Below, piece after piece: positions 11,692 through 24,208 of a stretch of DNA of 64,000 nucleotides; positions within the stretch are counted from its first letter, which is position 1; each line of letters begins with the position of its first letter. The notes under the pieces are model-generated. The model was given only the letters and a program-made list of their open reading frames with translations, searched no databases and was not told the origin of the DNA. The translations under genes and the position numbers were made by a program. The DNA is from Agriotes lineatus (taxonomy: Eukaryota; Arthropoda; Insecta; Coleoptera; Elateridae): contig CALNHX010007609.1 of assembly GCA_940337035.1 (NCBI GenBank), forward strand, positions 1 through 64,000. Direction: 5' to 3'.

Positions 11692-12943
11692 GTCATAACT
11701 CAAAAACAAAAGACAATCTAAAAGTGATAATTACAGTAAAATATGTATTTTTTTAAATAAAAATTGACGTGTTTGAGGATTTCTTTCAAAATAATTTGAG
11801 TAAACCTAAAATTTAGTTGTTAGAAAATGTAAGAAAGCATTTATGAGTCGTATAAAATCTATACATATACCTCTACAGTAGACTAAATTTACAATGCTAA
11901 TTTCGTACCATTAAAAAGTTATATCTTCGAAATGATCAGAACTAATATCAGAATAGTATAAAAAATGAGGAATTGGAGGTGGCGCTAGAAGGTAATTTAA
12001 TAAAACAGGGTTAGAAATAATATCGCTAGAGAATAATGGCATGATCATAATCGTACATATCAATAAACGCCAAAGAGAATGTTGAATTGGAATCTCCGCA
12101 TAGAACAAGAAATTATAGAGCTTGACTAACGTGCAGTCTTCTACGTGGAAGCTATAGCGATAGATACATATACATATACTGTAATGGTTCACTGCTCACA
12201 GAAATTCTGATTGCCTAATTAACTAAATGAATAACGTCAACATGAGCACAGAATTATCTATTGCAAGACCATCAATACTTTAAATTAATAAGTGCACTTG
12301 ATGTGTGGAGCAGGAACATTTGTGGGATAGAAGTTAGCATGAAACAACGCAGGTTTTAGAAGGGTTGCATTCATAGTTTCAGATATGATAAATGTTCGGA
12401 AGGTCTAATGCAATTTAATTTGTAACTGACGGAATTGAGCTTATTAATGTCAGACATAATGTGAATAGAATAATACAAAATGATTTGTTAAATACAGAAA
12501 GAATATGACCGTTATATAGTAAAACTGTATAAGACAGCAGAAGGCAGATTAGCTAAAAGGTAAACGAAACCGTGCTAGCAAAATAATTATTGCAAAGAGC
12601 AATAAAAATGGAACGCAACCGATAGAAAGACAATTAGTGAGACGTTAAATGAACTCCATGTGCATCAGTGCATTATAAACAAAAGATAATTGAAAGCAGA
12701 GCAAGTGTTGTAACAATTAGTTCAAGAAAAAACAATATTAGTCGTTAGGTAAAGACATGGCATCAAAACTGTAGTCCATAAGGTTAAAAATGTTATCAAT
12801 CTTACTTTCCTTTATAAACATTTGAATATCTAGTTGCTAGGTGACCAGACTGTCATTTATTTTTAATAACAAAACGAGCTTGAAAATTGTGTATTGGGGG
12901 CCACATTAACTTCCCCAATTATCATGTAAAACAAAAAAATTAA
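11692..12943. other. Featureless AT-rich DNA
   Basis: A 93-codon minus frame (12192-11911) has no recognisable motif and is most likely chance. Confidence 0.45.
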
Positions 12944-13612
12944 AATCTGGTGTGATACACGCACACAACTTCCTTTTACAGTGATCTTATAATTAGTCAA
13001 AAAATGGATTTTTTATTTTTAAGCATTTGTAAAACATTGTCAAAAATTATAAATTCTACAAAAACGGTATAAAATAGAGCGTTCATTGAAGCGAATTTTT
13101 TTTTCTAGAATTTAAAGCTGAATTCAAAAATGTAATAATATACCGGGTGTTCTATTAAAAATAGAAGTTAATAAAAAAAATAGAAAGAAAACAAAAGAAA
13201 CGCATTTTAGAAGTATTCAACTGGATAATCACCTATCTCACATCAATACATATTAAAAATGTAATAAAAATGTGAAGTTTTAAAAAAATCGTTAGAGCCG
13301 TTTTTGAAAAAATCGAAAAAAACTGAAAAATTACAAGAGTAAAAACTTCCGGTTATGCGATTTTCTTCAAAAGCTTGCTGTCGCATCTACATAGTACACA
13401 AAACTTATATATGAAGTTTCAACGTCATAGTTCTTTTCGTTTTTGAGATATTCTGTTCACAGACACACAGACACACACACACAGACAGACCAATAAAAAA
13501 TATGTTTTTTGGGTTCAGGGGACTCTAAAACGTGAAGATCTGTTGAAAACTCAATTTCGAATCTTTGGGGTGAATCCAATACGTCCTTTCTTGTAAAAGA
13601 AAGTAAAAAGTT
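12944..13612. repeat. Dispersed repeat, GGAAGTAAAAAG family, copy A
   Basis: Starts AAAATCTGGTGTGATACACG and ends near AAAGAAAGTAAAAAG. It matches 40682-41263 over nearly its whole length. It contains a short CACACAGACAGAC microsatellite at about 13460-13490 and near each end the inverted pair ACTTCCTTTTAC and GTAAAAGAAAGT. Relative to copy B it has an extra segment of about 60 bp near 13125-13185 that includes TATACCGGGTGTTCTA. No protein is encoded. Confidence 0.85.
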
Positions 13613-13630
13613 CTTAGTTGCTTCAATTGT

Positions 13631-13906
13631 GTGTATAGTTATTCACAAGTGTTCTGTTCATCTGTGGGTGTAAATTGCCAGGTGTTAAAAGATCCAGGTG
13701 ATTCAGATAAGCCAGCAGAGAAATTCGTCCAAGTGCCAGTGACTTCGAGGGACCAATTCCTTATGCGAGTAGCTTCGCCAAACGAGAATAGCGTCTGTTA
13801 CGAGTACCTGCAGAAATCTCAACCAGAAGGCAATTTCCACGTCCATTATTCCCGTGGCGTCACTTGGGGAGCATATCAGCGTCCAAGGGGTCTCCGATTA
13901 AAGTAG
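13631..13906 (+). other. Unidentified open frame, possible exon
   Basis: Ninety-one codons are open without an initial ATG, in DNA of higher GC than its surroundings. The product contains VLKDPGDSDKPAEKFVQVPV and HYSRGVTWGAYQRPRGL. I do not recognise it. A splice-acceptor-like CAG precedes VLKDPG. It could be a 3'-terminal host exon, with the hAT element 250 bp downstream in its 3' region, or part of an unrecognised repeat. Confidence 0.3.
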
Positions 13907-14150
13907 ATTTTCGTAGGGAGAGCGTTGGCGTAGGTCCATAATTTTTGGACTATTGCAAGTTCAGACCATTTATGAGATGGAGAGCCATATCCCAGTGGTC
14001 CAGAGCCGTCCAGTTTCCAGAAAAAAAGGTGGCGTCCTTTGAAAATGCGAATTAACACCGAATTTAGCGGTTTTGTGCGGGATTTGAAACAAAAACCAGT
14101 CACGCGTCTCTTGTTATGTGACAGCTAGAAACAAAAGGAGTTTAGCAGTT

Positions 14151-14158
14151 GCTACGTC
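14151..14158. repeat. Target-site duplication, left of hAT
   Basis: GCTACGTC directly precedes the left terminal repeat and is repeated exactly at 17740-17747. Eight bases is the hAT signature length. Confidence 0.95.
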
Positions 14159-14170
14159 CAGAGCCGAGCC
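14159..14170. repeat. hAT left terminal inverted repeat
   Basis: CAGAGCCGAGCC pairs with GGCTCGGCCCTG at the right end. CAG at the tip is usual for hAT ends. Confidence 0.9.
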
Positions 14171-14887
14171 GTGCCTGGGGTGCAAAGCGTGCACAGCACC
14201 CGGGCGGCAAACTATTTGGGGCGGCAAAATGAAAAATGAAAGAAATTTAAGATAGGTATGCTTGTGCCTTGCGGCATTAGAAAATGCAACATTTTTTATC
14301 AAGTTATAGTCTTGTGTCTGGCTTTTTTTCGTATAAAGGTAACTTGATACAGAGAAACGGTTGCATTTTTAAGGCGGCAAGCATACAATAATAATTTATT
14401 ACTTATAATTTATTTTTATTATAAACACGTCGCGTCGGTGCCGTTTGCTATTGTACACGGTGATTTTACCGACACACGAGTTATCGCTCTGTCGCTATGG
14501 TGCAGCGTCATGAAACACGAAACTATATAGATCAGCGAAATCAGCTAGACTAAGCGGCCCTCTTTAGACACAAAAATAATGAGTAAATTGTGTATTTGTG
14601 CTTTGTTGCAACATGCTTCATGCTCATGCATGCCGCCGGCATATACGATAACAAACTTAAAAAGGGCAATTGGGGGTTAGTTTAGTTTGCGATTGAATGC
14701 TAGTAAGATTGTACTGAACTAAGCAGAAATAAAAAGGCTAAACGTTTCAAGCAAGAGCTAAATAATATAGTGCTTTTTAAAGTTGAAAGTTTTAAAACGT
14801 AAGTATTTTTCATTATTTTAAACATTTGAACTTTTCTGCTTATTTTTCTGTTTCGCTATCCTTAGAATTTATTTGTGCTTAATTCAG

Positions 14888-17426
14888 ATGGCCGATGGCA
14901 GAAAGAGACTTTCCGGCTTTCAGTATCGAAAAAGAAAGTCCGAAAAAGACGAAATTAATAAAGGACTGGCTGGCTCCTTAAAAAAATTTTTTGTTTCCAC
15001 GGCGGCTGCAGCCGAACAACCATCAACAAGCCTGCAAGTGGAGGAACAGCTTGATTCGAACAAGGACACGCATATGGAAAATCCAGAAATAGGGCAAGAA
15101 AATAATAAATCCGAGGCGGATGCACAGGACACACCGGATTCACCACCACCAACCGAGGTTGCTGCTGAGGACACTGGGATGGAAATATTGAAAGATCCTG
15201 CTCTTTGGCCGCAAGTTTTAACAGATAACATTAAAATGTCTATTCTTGAATTGGGGCCATTACAATTGAAAAATATTGCATTTCCATTAGACGATTCAAA
15301 CAGATCTTTTTCAACTACTTATTATGACAAAAAATTAAGCAATAATGAAAAAGTTCCTAGAACATGGTTAGTTTATTCTAAGTCAAATAATTCTGTATTT
15401 TGTTTTTGTTGCAAATTATTTAAAGTTACTGATAATGTTTTTAACGATGATAAAGGTTATACTGACTGGCGACACTTATCTCAAAATTTAGACAGGCACG
15501 AAAAAAGTAAGGGGCATTTTGAGAGTGTTAAGAAATGGGTCGAGCTAAAAAAATCGATTGAAAAAGGGACAACTGTTGACTCAGTCAACCAAAATTTAAT
15601 TAAGTTGGAAAAAAAACGATGGACGTCAATTATTGAAAGAATCATTTGTGTCATACAGTATTTAGCTGGACAAAATGCAGCTTTTAGAGGAAGTAATCAA
15701 AAACTTTTCGAAAAAGGCAATGGTAATTTTTTGAAGCTAATTGAATCAATTGCAAAATTCGATAATATAATGGCGGAACATATTGGCAGAATTCAAAAAG
15801 ATACCAATAATATGCCACATTATTTAGGTGATAAAATCCAAAATGAATTAATTTGTCTAATCGGTGAAAAAGTCAAGCAAAATATAATCGAAACTTTAAA
15901 ATTGTGTAAATATTATTCAATTATATTAGATTGTACACCTGATGTGAGTCACGAAGAACAAATAACTGTAGTTGTCAGGTTCGTTTTCATTAATGATATT
16001 TCAAAGGGTATAGAAATTAGAGAGCATTTTTTAGGGTTCTGCCCAGTTACAGATACAACTGGTGAAGGACTAACGGCCTTTTTATTGAATTATTTAAAAG
16101 AATTAAATATTGATATTAAGGATATGCGAGGGCAGGGATATGACAACGGTGCCAACATGAAAGGCAAACATAATGGGCTGCAAAAAAGAATCCTTGATAT
16201 AAATCCTAGAGCCTTTTTTGTCCCTTGTGCAGCTCATAGTCTTAATTTAGTTGTCAATGATGCTGCGAAAAGTTCGCTTGAAGTAACAAATTTCTTTGCT
16301 ATTATTCAAGAAATATATGTTTTTTTTTCAGCCTCCACCTACCGTTGGCATATTCTCATGAAAGAACTTCCTACCATAACTGTAAAACCTTTATCTGATA
16401 CACGGTGGGAGAGTAGAATCGATGCCATTAAAACCCTTAGATTTAATTTAGAAAAAATTTATGATGCTCTCTTTTCCCTTTATAATGATACATCAAGAGA
16501 CAATGACACAAAAAAACCTTGCAAAGTCACTAATTAATAAAATAAAATCATATAAATTTGTGTGTTCTCTAGTAATTTGGTACAATATTTTATCAAAAAT
16601 AAACACTGTAAGCAAAATCATGCAAAAATCTAATATTATTTTACCAGAAACTGTAAAAATGTTGACAGAAATTCAAATTTTTTTCATTGAAATACGATCT
16701 GAAGGTAGTTTTACAGCTATGCTTAATGAGGCAAAAAAAATTGCTGAAGATATAGACTGCAAAAGTGTTTTTCCAGCTGTAGGCTTGGTTAGACCGAGAA
16801 AAGCAAAGGTTTTTTTTGATTATGAACATAGAGATGAATCAATCGAATCACCAGAGTTGAATTTCAAAGTCAATTTTTATTTTTATATTCTTGATATAGT
16901 AATATCAAAATTAAATGACAGATTTGAACAGTTAAACGAGTGCAACTCCTATTTTGGCTTTTTAAATAATTTAGGCTCTTTATCTATAGATAAAGAAGAA
17001 TTAATGAAATGTTGTATGGATTTACAAATTAAATTAACCGATTCATCTACAAAACAAATGGATGTTAATGCAATTGATTTGTGCAATGAAATTGAAATAT
17101 TGTCCATTTATAATAAAAGCAATACGACTTCGGCCAAGGAAACTTTAGAATACCTTGTGGCTAATGATTTAATTAGCACTTTCCCGAATTTATCTGTAGC
17201 CCTACGAATTTTTTTAACGATGCCTGTCACTGTGGCTCATGGTGAGAGATCGTTTTCAAAATTAAAAATAATTAAAAACTATTTGAGATCTACTATGAGC
17301 CAGAACAGACTTACAAATTTGGCTGTAATAAGCATCGAGGAAGAGATCTGCCAGGCGTTAGATATGACGGATTTAATACGAGAATTTGCAATTAAAAAAG
17401 CAAGAAAAGTCGCTTTTGATATTTAA
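14888..17426 (+). pseudogene. hAT transposase, ZMYM1-like, one frameshift
   Basis: The protein would cut and paste its own element in the nucleus. I start it at the ATG at 14888 (MADGRKRLSG); the open frame extends five codons further upstream but has no ATG there. Order of regions: basic N-terminus; acidic, low-complexity stretch to about residue 100; TTF-type zinc finger around CFCCKLF and the later His pair (about 170-220); the DUF4371-type RNase H-like core with ILDCTPDVSHEEQ and GQGYDNGANMKGKHNGLQ; then AAHSLNLVVNDA. After 16516 the frame must move by +1; the second frame ends with the hAT dimerisation motif, seen as ALRIFLTMPVTVAHGERSFS and KLKIIKNYLRSTMSQNRL. The break is in an A7 run at 16510-16516, consistent with one extra A. 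No other stop is seen. Expected full length is about 845 residues, usual for this family. Confidence 0.93.
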
Positions 17427-17727
17427 ATTTAGAATTTATGTAGTTTTTAGTTCATGTTTATAACTTCTAAGTTACTAATAATAAATAATTTAAGCAATAC
17501 TTTGTTTTATAACTATTAAAGCATTATGTTAGTTGTTTTAAATATTTAATTTTTTAATTTATACAAATAATAAAGTTTATAATAACCTTTATATTTTTTT
17601 ATTTTTTAAAACAAGTTACAGTTATCAAGGCAACGCAGAATTTTAAAATTAACACTATTTACGTCTAAGGAGCTATACGCTATAGGGGCGGCAAACTATA
17701 TCTTGCACCCGGGCGGCAGATACCCTT

Positions 17728-17739
17728 GGCTCGGCCCTG
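17728..17739. repeat. hAT right terminal inverted repeat
   Basis: GGCTCGGCCCTG is the inverse of the left end with one mismatch. Confidence 0.9.
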
Positions 17740-17747
17740 GCTACGTC
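17740..17747. repeat. Target-site duplication, right of hAT
   Basis: GCTACGTC, identical to 14151-14158. Confidence 0.95.
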
Positions 17748-17749
17748 AC

Positions 17750-19230
17750 AGAATTAATGCTTGCCTGACCCGTCTTTGCCATTTTGGTGGATTTAAAATT
17801 CAATTGACGCTGTTTTGTGCACCACAGATTATGTTGTTGTTGAGTCAAATTTATAGGTTAGCTAAATGTCAGTTGAAATTGTGCATTTACCGGAAAGATT
17901 TAAGAGTATATGTCATACAACAAGTTAGTTGTCATATCAAGTTTTTCTTAAATTTTATGAATCCACGACCCTGAACCAAGATGGTCTCATGTCTACGTAG
18001 CTAATGCAAATAGATAAAATAAGAAAAAGGGCAATAAACCATTTATTTGTTGTAATTTTAAGCACACTCTTTTAATTTGCCTTGAGTTTGGCATGTTCGG
18101 AATTGAAGCCAATACAGTTGAGAAAGCGATAATTTCCCTTGCTAGTATTTATTTTTAAACCCCTATATTTTATTATTAAGGGCAGAGCTATTGCAATACA
18201 TGGGGTGCAATCCATTCAATTGCACTATCTGCGGAACGAAGAGAATCACATAACGGATGCTTCTAACTGCTTCTTTTCGTATCTTGTTCGTTCAGGAAGC
18301 TAATTGTGATGAAAGCTATTTGTGGCTATCTACATAGTTGCTTCTGATTAATCCAATAATATGTTTGAAGGATACATAACACTGAACGAGTGGCTAAATG
18401 ATGTAAAGTAAAAAACCTTTACTGGGAATAACAGAAGTGAAAACTTACAGAGAGAAGTTATGGTAAAGAGAAATGGAATATCATAACCAACGCAAATGCA
18501 AGAAATTATAAAACATGTTCTATCTTAATAATATTCCATGAAATATCTCGGTAAAATTCTAGTAGGGTTTGCTCATGTGAGCACAGCAGCTGGTGTACGA
18601 GTATAAGTACCTAGTACACCGCATGCCTAGACCTTGTCCATAACAAACATACAAAAAATATCAAAATAGCACTACGCAATGAGAACTGCAAACCATAAAA
18701 GTGACAGAGTAGAAGAACACGAGCAACATTGTAGTATACAAAATTCAGTTAGAATATAGGACGAATTTATGACAAACAACTACGTCAGGCAAGAAAAGAG
18801 TGGAATCAGCTCAATTTTATCTTTTCAAAATTCTTAATATTACAAGGTCTATCAGCCTGCAAGAAATAAGTATATATAAAAGTATAAATAAAATTACCGG
18901 CCATGTTAGCTATTATTATTAACCACATTTGTCATATTAACCTGTAACCTCTAACACTTATATCTTAAAATGTTCCAGGATCTTTCCGTGGACTATTAAT
19001 GATTTAATGTAAAATGATTTGTCGACATTTCTCTGAAAGAAATTGCTAAGGATCAATGACGATTAAAATTGTTAGATGCCCTAATCCCTAATGGATACGT
19101 TGATGATTGTGATGGCTTTTAATGCAACTCTAAAATTTGAGACAATCACATTAATAGTATCGCAAACAGTTATCTCAGATTTTTTTTTCTGATCTACATA
19201 AGAAGTTTTATTCCATTTTGGAACCATAAT
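17750..19230. other. Flank of hAT and featureless DNA
   Basis: The first 250 bp continue the more GC-rich sequence interrupted by hAT. CCTAGACCTTGTCCATAACA at about 18627 recurs at about 62197 inside another transposon, suggesting a short shared repeat. Nothing else is recognisable. Confidence 0.4.
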
Positions 19231-19235
19231 ATTGT

Positions 19236-19292
19236 TTATTGGCCCTCGATAGCAAGCGTAAAATGGCTTTTATGGCCCGAGGGCCTATAACG
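19236..19292. repeat. Short hairpin with GGCCCTCG arms
   Basis: GGCCCTCG and CGAGGGCC face each other around an AT-rich loop that contains a second small stem (AAAATGGC/TTTATGGC-like). The GC-rich form resembles the hairpins at 26-30 kb. Confidence 0.5.
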
Positions 19293-19299
19293 TTGCTAA

Positions 19300-21440
19300 G
19301 CATTATAACAAACATCAATAATCTAGTATAGCAACACCAACAATCTGCATAGAAATCATAACACACTAAAAATTCACAGCGTCAGCAATAGTTGACCCTT
19401 AGTTCACCACCATCAACATTTTATCTATATTATCTGTACTCGCACTATCATAATCTTCTATCTTTTATTTTCGCAAGTCATATATTTAACATTCGAGTCC
19501 ATTGTGAGATAGTGAAAACTGATGGATACTGAAAATTGGCAGATCTTTTTTTACCACTGGAAGGTTTATTTGTGAAGTGCTTTTTAATGTTTATTGTGTG
19601 GCTTTAAGGGGTTGATTTAACAACCCATGATGTATTCTATTTATTGTACATAAAATTTTGTTTTAAGAAAAACTAAAATATCTTAATAACTTTTACATAA
19701 ATAAGGCTTTCCGGTACATTTTTTCTATAGCCAAATAATATCCTATTGCAGAAAAATGCCAAAAGCTTAATTTTAATCCCCTCTACTGTCTCCGTAGGGG
19801 TTGTTACGGTGAGTTTGACGTTTGGATTTATCTGCTAACGTTAACCTTAGCGCTCTTAGTTTTCTCTAAGAGCTGGATTTTAGGTTCCATCATTTTAACG
19901 TTTGAGTTGTAGATTATGTGATATGTTTGGTTAGGATTCCTCGAATCCTCCCCTTCACGAGTAATGGGATGTCTCCTGATTATGTCAGGGCTCCTCTGGG
20001 AGTATTTTCGTTTAACTGGTTCTGGTAGTTAGCATACTTGCTTCTTTGTGGGCGAAGTGTTTATTTTAACACTTGGAGGTTCATGCCGTTAGTGATTTTT
20101 TTGTGCAGCAGATTACGTTAGGCAGTGTTTCTTGTTCTACCTGTTTGAAATTATTGACAGTTAATTCCCGCTAATGCATTGTTTGGGGTCACTAGTCTAA
20201 TTTGCGTGTGACATCTCGTATTGTATTAGCTGCTCATATGTGTCATGTCGGGTTTTGGCCGTAGTGCCTGCTTTATTTCGCGAATTTATTGACCACCGCG
20301 CGGTCACTTCTTTTTACGGTTAGGTTTTCTAGTAATATTTCGTCCCTCTGTGGTGGTAAAATAACTTATCAGTGTTTTTTTTTGCTTTGGATTTAAATTA
20401 TTTTCGGTTGATTTTTGTGAACATCTACGCTACCCTCGAAATTTCTCGGGGACCTGGTGTTCTTCCTCTATGAGGAATTTGTAAATTTAATGGTTGATTT
20501 TATCTCCTTTAGTTTTCCCAATCCCTGTTATTGGTTAGTTATGTGAAATCTGGAAAAATCACAATTTGAGTGATTTTAATGGAGATGGACGTATTTGCTG
20601 ACAATTTGGCCTTATGTATTTTCATCCAATTCGAGATGGTGCTTGATAAGTCACCAGTTAACACATCCTCTAGAAATAAATCTCTAAGCCGCTTGACACC
20701 TGAAGTAAGTTTCCTTCTCCAGGTCTGTAAGCTAATTGAGCCTGATTGTTTCAGGACTTTTTGTTTGTATTGATGGATTTAGGTTTGCATTATAGATTTG
20801 GGTGTTTTGGTTGTATTATTTATGGATTTGGTTTTCTAGTTGCTAGTTTTAGGTTTCTAGATTTGGTTTAATGGATTTTCGATAAATTGGAGTTTTTAGT
20901 TGCGGATTTTTCCTAGGACGCTGGATGCTACAGATAAGCCACAACCTTGGTTTCATTGAAATAATTTTTTTTTTGCAATTAAAAGTATATTGACGTAAAT
21001 CAATTTTGATAACTTACAATATTGACGTTTTCTTTTTTATGCCGGACTTATTGACATATTGATAAATTATTGATGTATGTGTATTTCCTAAGTACCTTGA
21101 GCTTTGCGTATTTTTGTGTTAAGCTTACCTTTTATATTACATACGTTATGCTGTGACCGTCGCGACTACACGTCGTGAATTTTATATGAGGATTGCCTTT
21201 CAATATCTTGTTTTGATACGAAGAACTGTCCTCTTACATTTTTCCTACATATATAAAAAAAAATAAAATATAACTTTAATTGCTATAATAGGTTATAGCT
21301 TATCCAAAATCCTGAGTCTGTTAATTGTAATTTTGAGATCTTCCATTCAATGTAAGTTGCGGTTACCATATCGCCTGGGAATCTTCCAACTTAGATTCGC
21401 GAATTGTTGAACGAACATGTTGGTGCCGCCCGTATTTGGT
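19300..21440. other. T-rich DNA, no recognised feature
   Basis: Between about 19790 and 20560 the minus strand has short lysine- and asparagine-rich frames broken by stops, reminiscent of a decayed LINE ORF1, but no motif confirms this. Confidence 0.35.
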
Positions 21441-21463
21441 TTTGATTATTTTAGTGTTAACAC

Positions 21464-22010
21464 CTATAACGGCATATTATATTCGACTGTTTTTTTATAA
21501 ACGTTTTTAATGTGCGTATGTGGTCGGTTGTAATGCGTTATCTGCGGAAGCCCACTTGTTCCGATTAGGCGGTTTATCGTTTTTATTCGAAATAGGAGTT
21601 TATATAGTTGTGATATGTTACTAATGGGTCGATAGTTTTGAAGCTTTATTAGTATCATATTTCTCCTCCTCTAGTCGTTTGAGATTTTTCTTTCTCCAAT
21701 ACATTTAGTTTCATATTTTTTCTTCATTCTTCCATACCTTATTTAATTCTCTATATCTGGTGATGCTGTTTTTCGCTCTTTTGCCAGTATAGCAAATTCA
21801 TTTCCCGTTTCATAAACTAATCAACCTACCCTGCTCTAGTTTTTTTCTCTTAGACCAAATTTGGTATTGTATTCACCCACTATAATATTATAGTGTACCT
21901 ACTCTTTTGCCTTCGTGATATCTTCATAAAATCGTTGAATTATTCTTCTTCTTCACTGCTAGCAGTAGGTTCGTAAACTTGGAATTCCTTTAGACTATCT
22001 TTTTCTGAGT
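21464..22010 (-). pseudogene. LINE endonuclease and RT relic with internal deletion
   Basis: On the minus strand an endonuclease piece comes first (about 22010-21850): KEFQVYEPTASSEEEE, DFYEDITKAKE and NIIVGEYNTKFG, the last in the GDFNAKxG position. RT sequence follows directly at 21658-21464: KLQNYRPISNISQLYKLLFR and KTVEYNMPL. The long linker normally between endonuclease and RT is missing, so the copy has lost it. Several stops are present. Resembles L1- or RTE-like insect LINEs. Confidence 0.7.
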
Positions 22011-22069
22011 TCCAGTATTGCATATGCTATATTTTGCTTGATATTTTAGAAATGTCTACTATATTGTTG

Positions 22070-23925
22070 AATATTTTTTACATATGATGTAACGACAATG
22101 ATTTCTTTCGTATTTGTACTTTTTTTTTAGTTTTGCACAAGCCTATTATATACCAAGTTATCTTCTTTAATTTTAGTTTCTTTCATTTGTTCTCAAAGTT
22201 CGAGCATTGTATAGCACAATTTAGGTTTTGATTGATTGAAAACCTTCTTCAAAATAAGTAGTTTAAGTCTCGATTTCTATGACTAATGTCAGCTATTATT
22301 AAAATAGTGGCGTAGCACTATTCGATACTGACCTTCTTTTGTTTACTATATCAATAAAAGCGTAATATTCATAGTTTGGTATAAAATTTTAAAGGCCAAG
22401 ATGTGTTCATTATAAGAAAACCATATTTTTCTTGGTTTCTAGGTTATTATTAGAAAAGCTATTTACAAAATTCCATAAGTTGCATTCAACTTTTTATATT
22501 AGAAACGTTAATATTTTCTCTTGATTTATTATTAATGCATAGTCGAAGTACATATTGTGTCGTAGAGTGAGCTTTAGAATTTTTCTGGTTGTTTGTTTAA
22601 GAATGCAGCCGCAGAACTTACAATGTGCTTGACCAGGTAACGATCCGTCTCGTCCGCATTTACCATTACAATTTGATGGCTGCTTCTAAGCATTGTTATT
22701 AAACAGCAATTATGATAGCAATTAAAAAGGAGTTATAATATAATTATATTAAAATATGAAGCGAAATTATGTGTAAAGTGTACTCGAAAAATAAGGTTAG
22801 AACGTGACAAACTTCATAAAACATGATTTAACATTTCTGCGATTTTTACTTCTATAATTAAATAAATTACGAAGCAATAACAGAAATCGTAAACGTTTAA
22901 TATAAATAAGCCGATAAAATATATATTACCTCATTATAGACTTATCGAATTACTAATTGATATGATTAAGTATAATATTAATAATTAACAAATTAATGTA
23001 GTGTTGATAAAAATGTCTGTTCAAGTAGAGAATAATAATTATGAAAACAAATCCGCAATTTTATAGTCTGCGCTCGGGCACTGAGGTTCACCTGTATAAT
23101 ACTCGCGGTTACTTATACCTGCCAAGATTAGAATTAATTAATCTAGTGTTTAATAAACAACGAACCAGTTCCCCAAGAACCACGGGCATTAGCGAATTTA
23201 AATTAAATTGCTGTTGGAGTTAGATATTTTTATCAAGCGCCGACATAATTAAAGTTACGTTCGTGATAATTTAGTAATTGGTTAATTACACAGTCCTGAA
23301 ATCCGAAATTTGCAATTAATTTACTGCATACCAATAAATATTTTCTGAAATACTTCAATAACATACAGTAATTTTCAATTATATATTTTTTCAAGTATCA
23401 CCTACCTTTAATTAATTTTAGATAAAAGCAATATTTTCAATTCTCTTATTTTCTCTTCAAAACACGTACAAGGAATATGAGACATGATAGACTAATATTT
23501 TGGAGATACAGGTTGTGGCTACTTCGCTCACTGTGCTTCTTTTAGTTCGACAACATTTTGCAAAATTATCAAGCAAGATTAGCTTCATGCCAAAGTTTAG
23601 TTTGCGACTAATCTTGGATATCGGAAAATAGTCATTTTGGTATAAAACTTAAATCATTAAACTTAGATACCTTACGCTCATGTTAGCTTTTGTCGACGTT
23701 TACAGCGCCTCTGATGTTTGGAAACGCAATTAAACCAACCAGAGGAAATTTTGAAATATTTAAAAAACAAATTGCACACAATTGTTGCTTATACTTAATG
23801 CTATGATCGAACTAATAATCGGTACCGGATAAAAATACAGGCATTTGGAATTGCTGGGTTTATACAGTTATCCCTAAATAATAATAAAAAAATACAAACA
23901 ATTATAAAGAAGAGAGAAGTTTATT
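22070..23925. other. Featureless AT-rich DNA
   Basis: Chance frames only. No transposon terminus or RNA gene was seen. Confidence 0.5.
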
Positions 23926-23929
23926 AATG

Positions 23930-24208
23930 CACATACGTTATATCGAGAGATCTAAGAAAACTGTTCCTCAGCGGGCTGTGGAAATTCAACGTATGAATAA
24001 TATGTTGGTGACACTGTACGTCAATGTCAAATTCGAGGTTATCAGGTTAGGTTTTCCGTCAGTTATGACACAAAATGACGCAAATCCTAACCTGCTAACC
24101 TCGAATTTGACATTGACGTACAGTGTCACCAACATATTATTCATACGTTGAATTTCCACAGCCAGCTGAGGAACAGTTTTTTTTGGACCTCTCGATATAT
24201 TCGTGTGA
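23930..24208. repeat. Long palindromic MITE-like element
   Basis: Arms of about 125 bp (23930-24055 and 24083-24208) are inverted copies nearly throughout, including GTTGGTGACACTGTACGTCA and CAAATTCGAGGTTA. The loop carries CGTCAGTTATGACACAAAAT. Open frames here are an effect of the palindrome. The central part is shared with 29973-30050, so this is a family. Confidence 0.85.

Larger units (their letters stand above)
14159..17739 (+). mobile_element. Complete hAT transposon (ZMYM1-like type)
   Basis: The 3581-bp element is bounded by 12-bp terminal inverted repeats CAGAGCCGAGCC and GGCTCGGCCCTG (one mismatch) and an exact 8-bp target duplication. Copies of GGGCGGCAA lie just inside both ends (near 14200-14228 and 17685-17716) in the same orientation, probably transposase-binding subterminal repeats. 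The only gene is a transposase at 14888-17426. The clean target duplication and one lesion in the gene suggest a fairly recent insertion. Confidence 0.95.

Noticed and set aside
13456..13492. A stand-alone CA/CAGA microsatellite locus
   Set aside because: It is part of a repeat family and recurs at the same place in the other copies.
14920..15231. Minus-strand frame of 103 codons opposite the transposase
   Set aside because: Shadow of the real plus-strand gene, with no motif of its own.
16461..16537. Programmed frameshifting in the hAT transposase
   Set aside because: The shift needed is +1, whereas A-run slippery sites normally give -1; a single inserted base explains it more simply.
23927..24151. 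A 74-codon open frame
   Set aside because: It runs across the palindrome and is an effect of the repeated arm.
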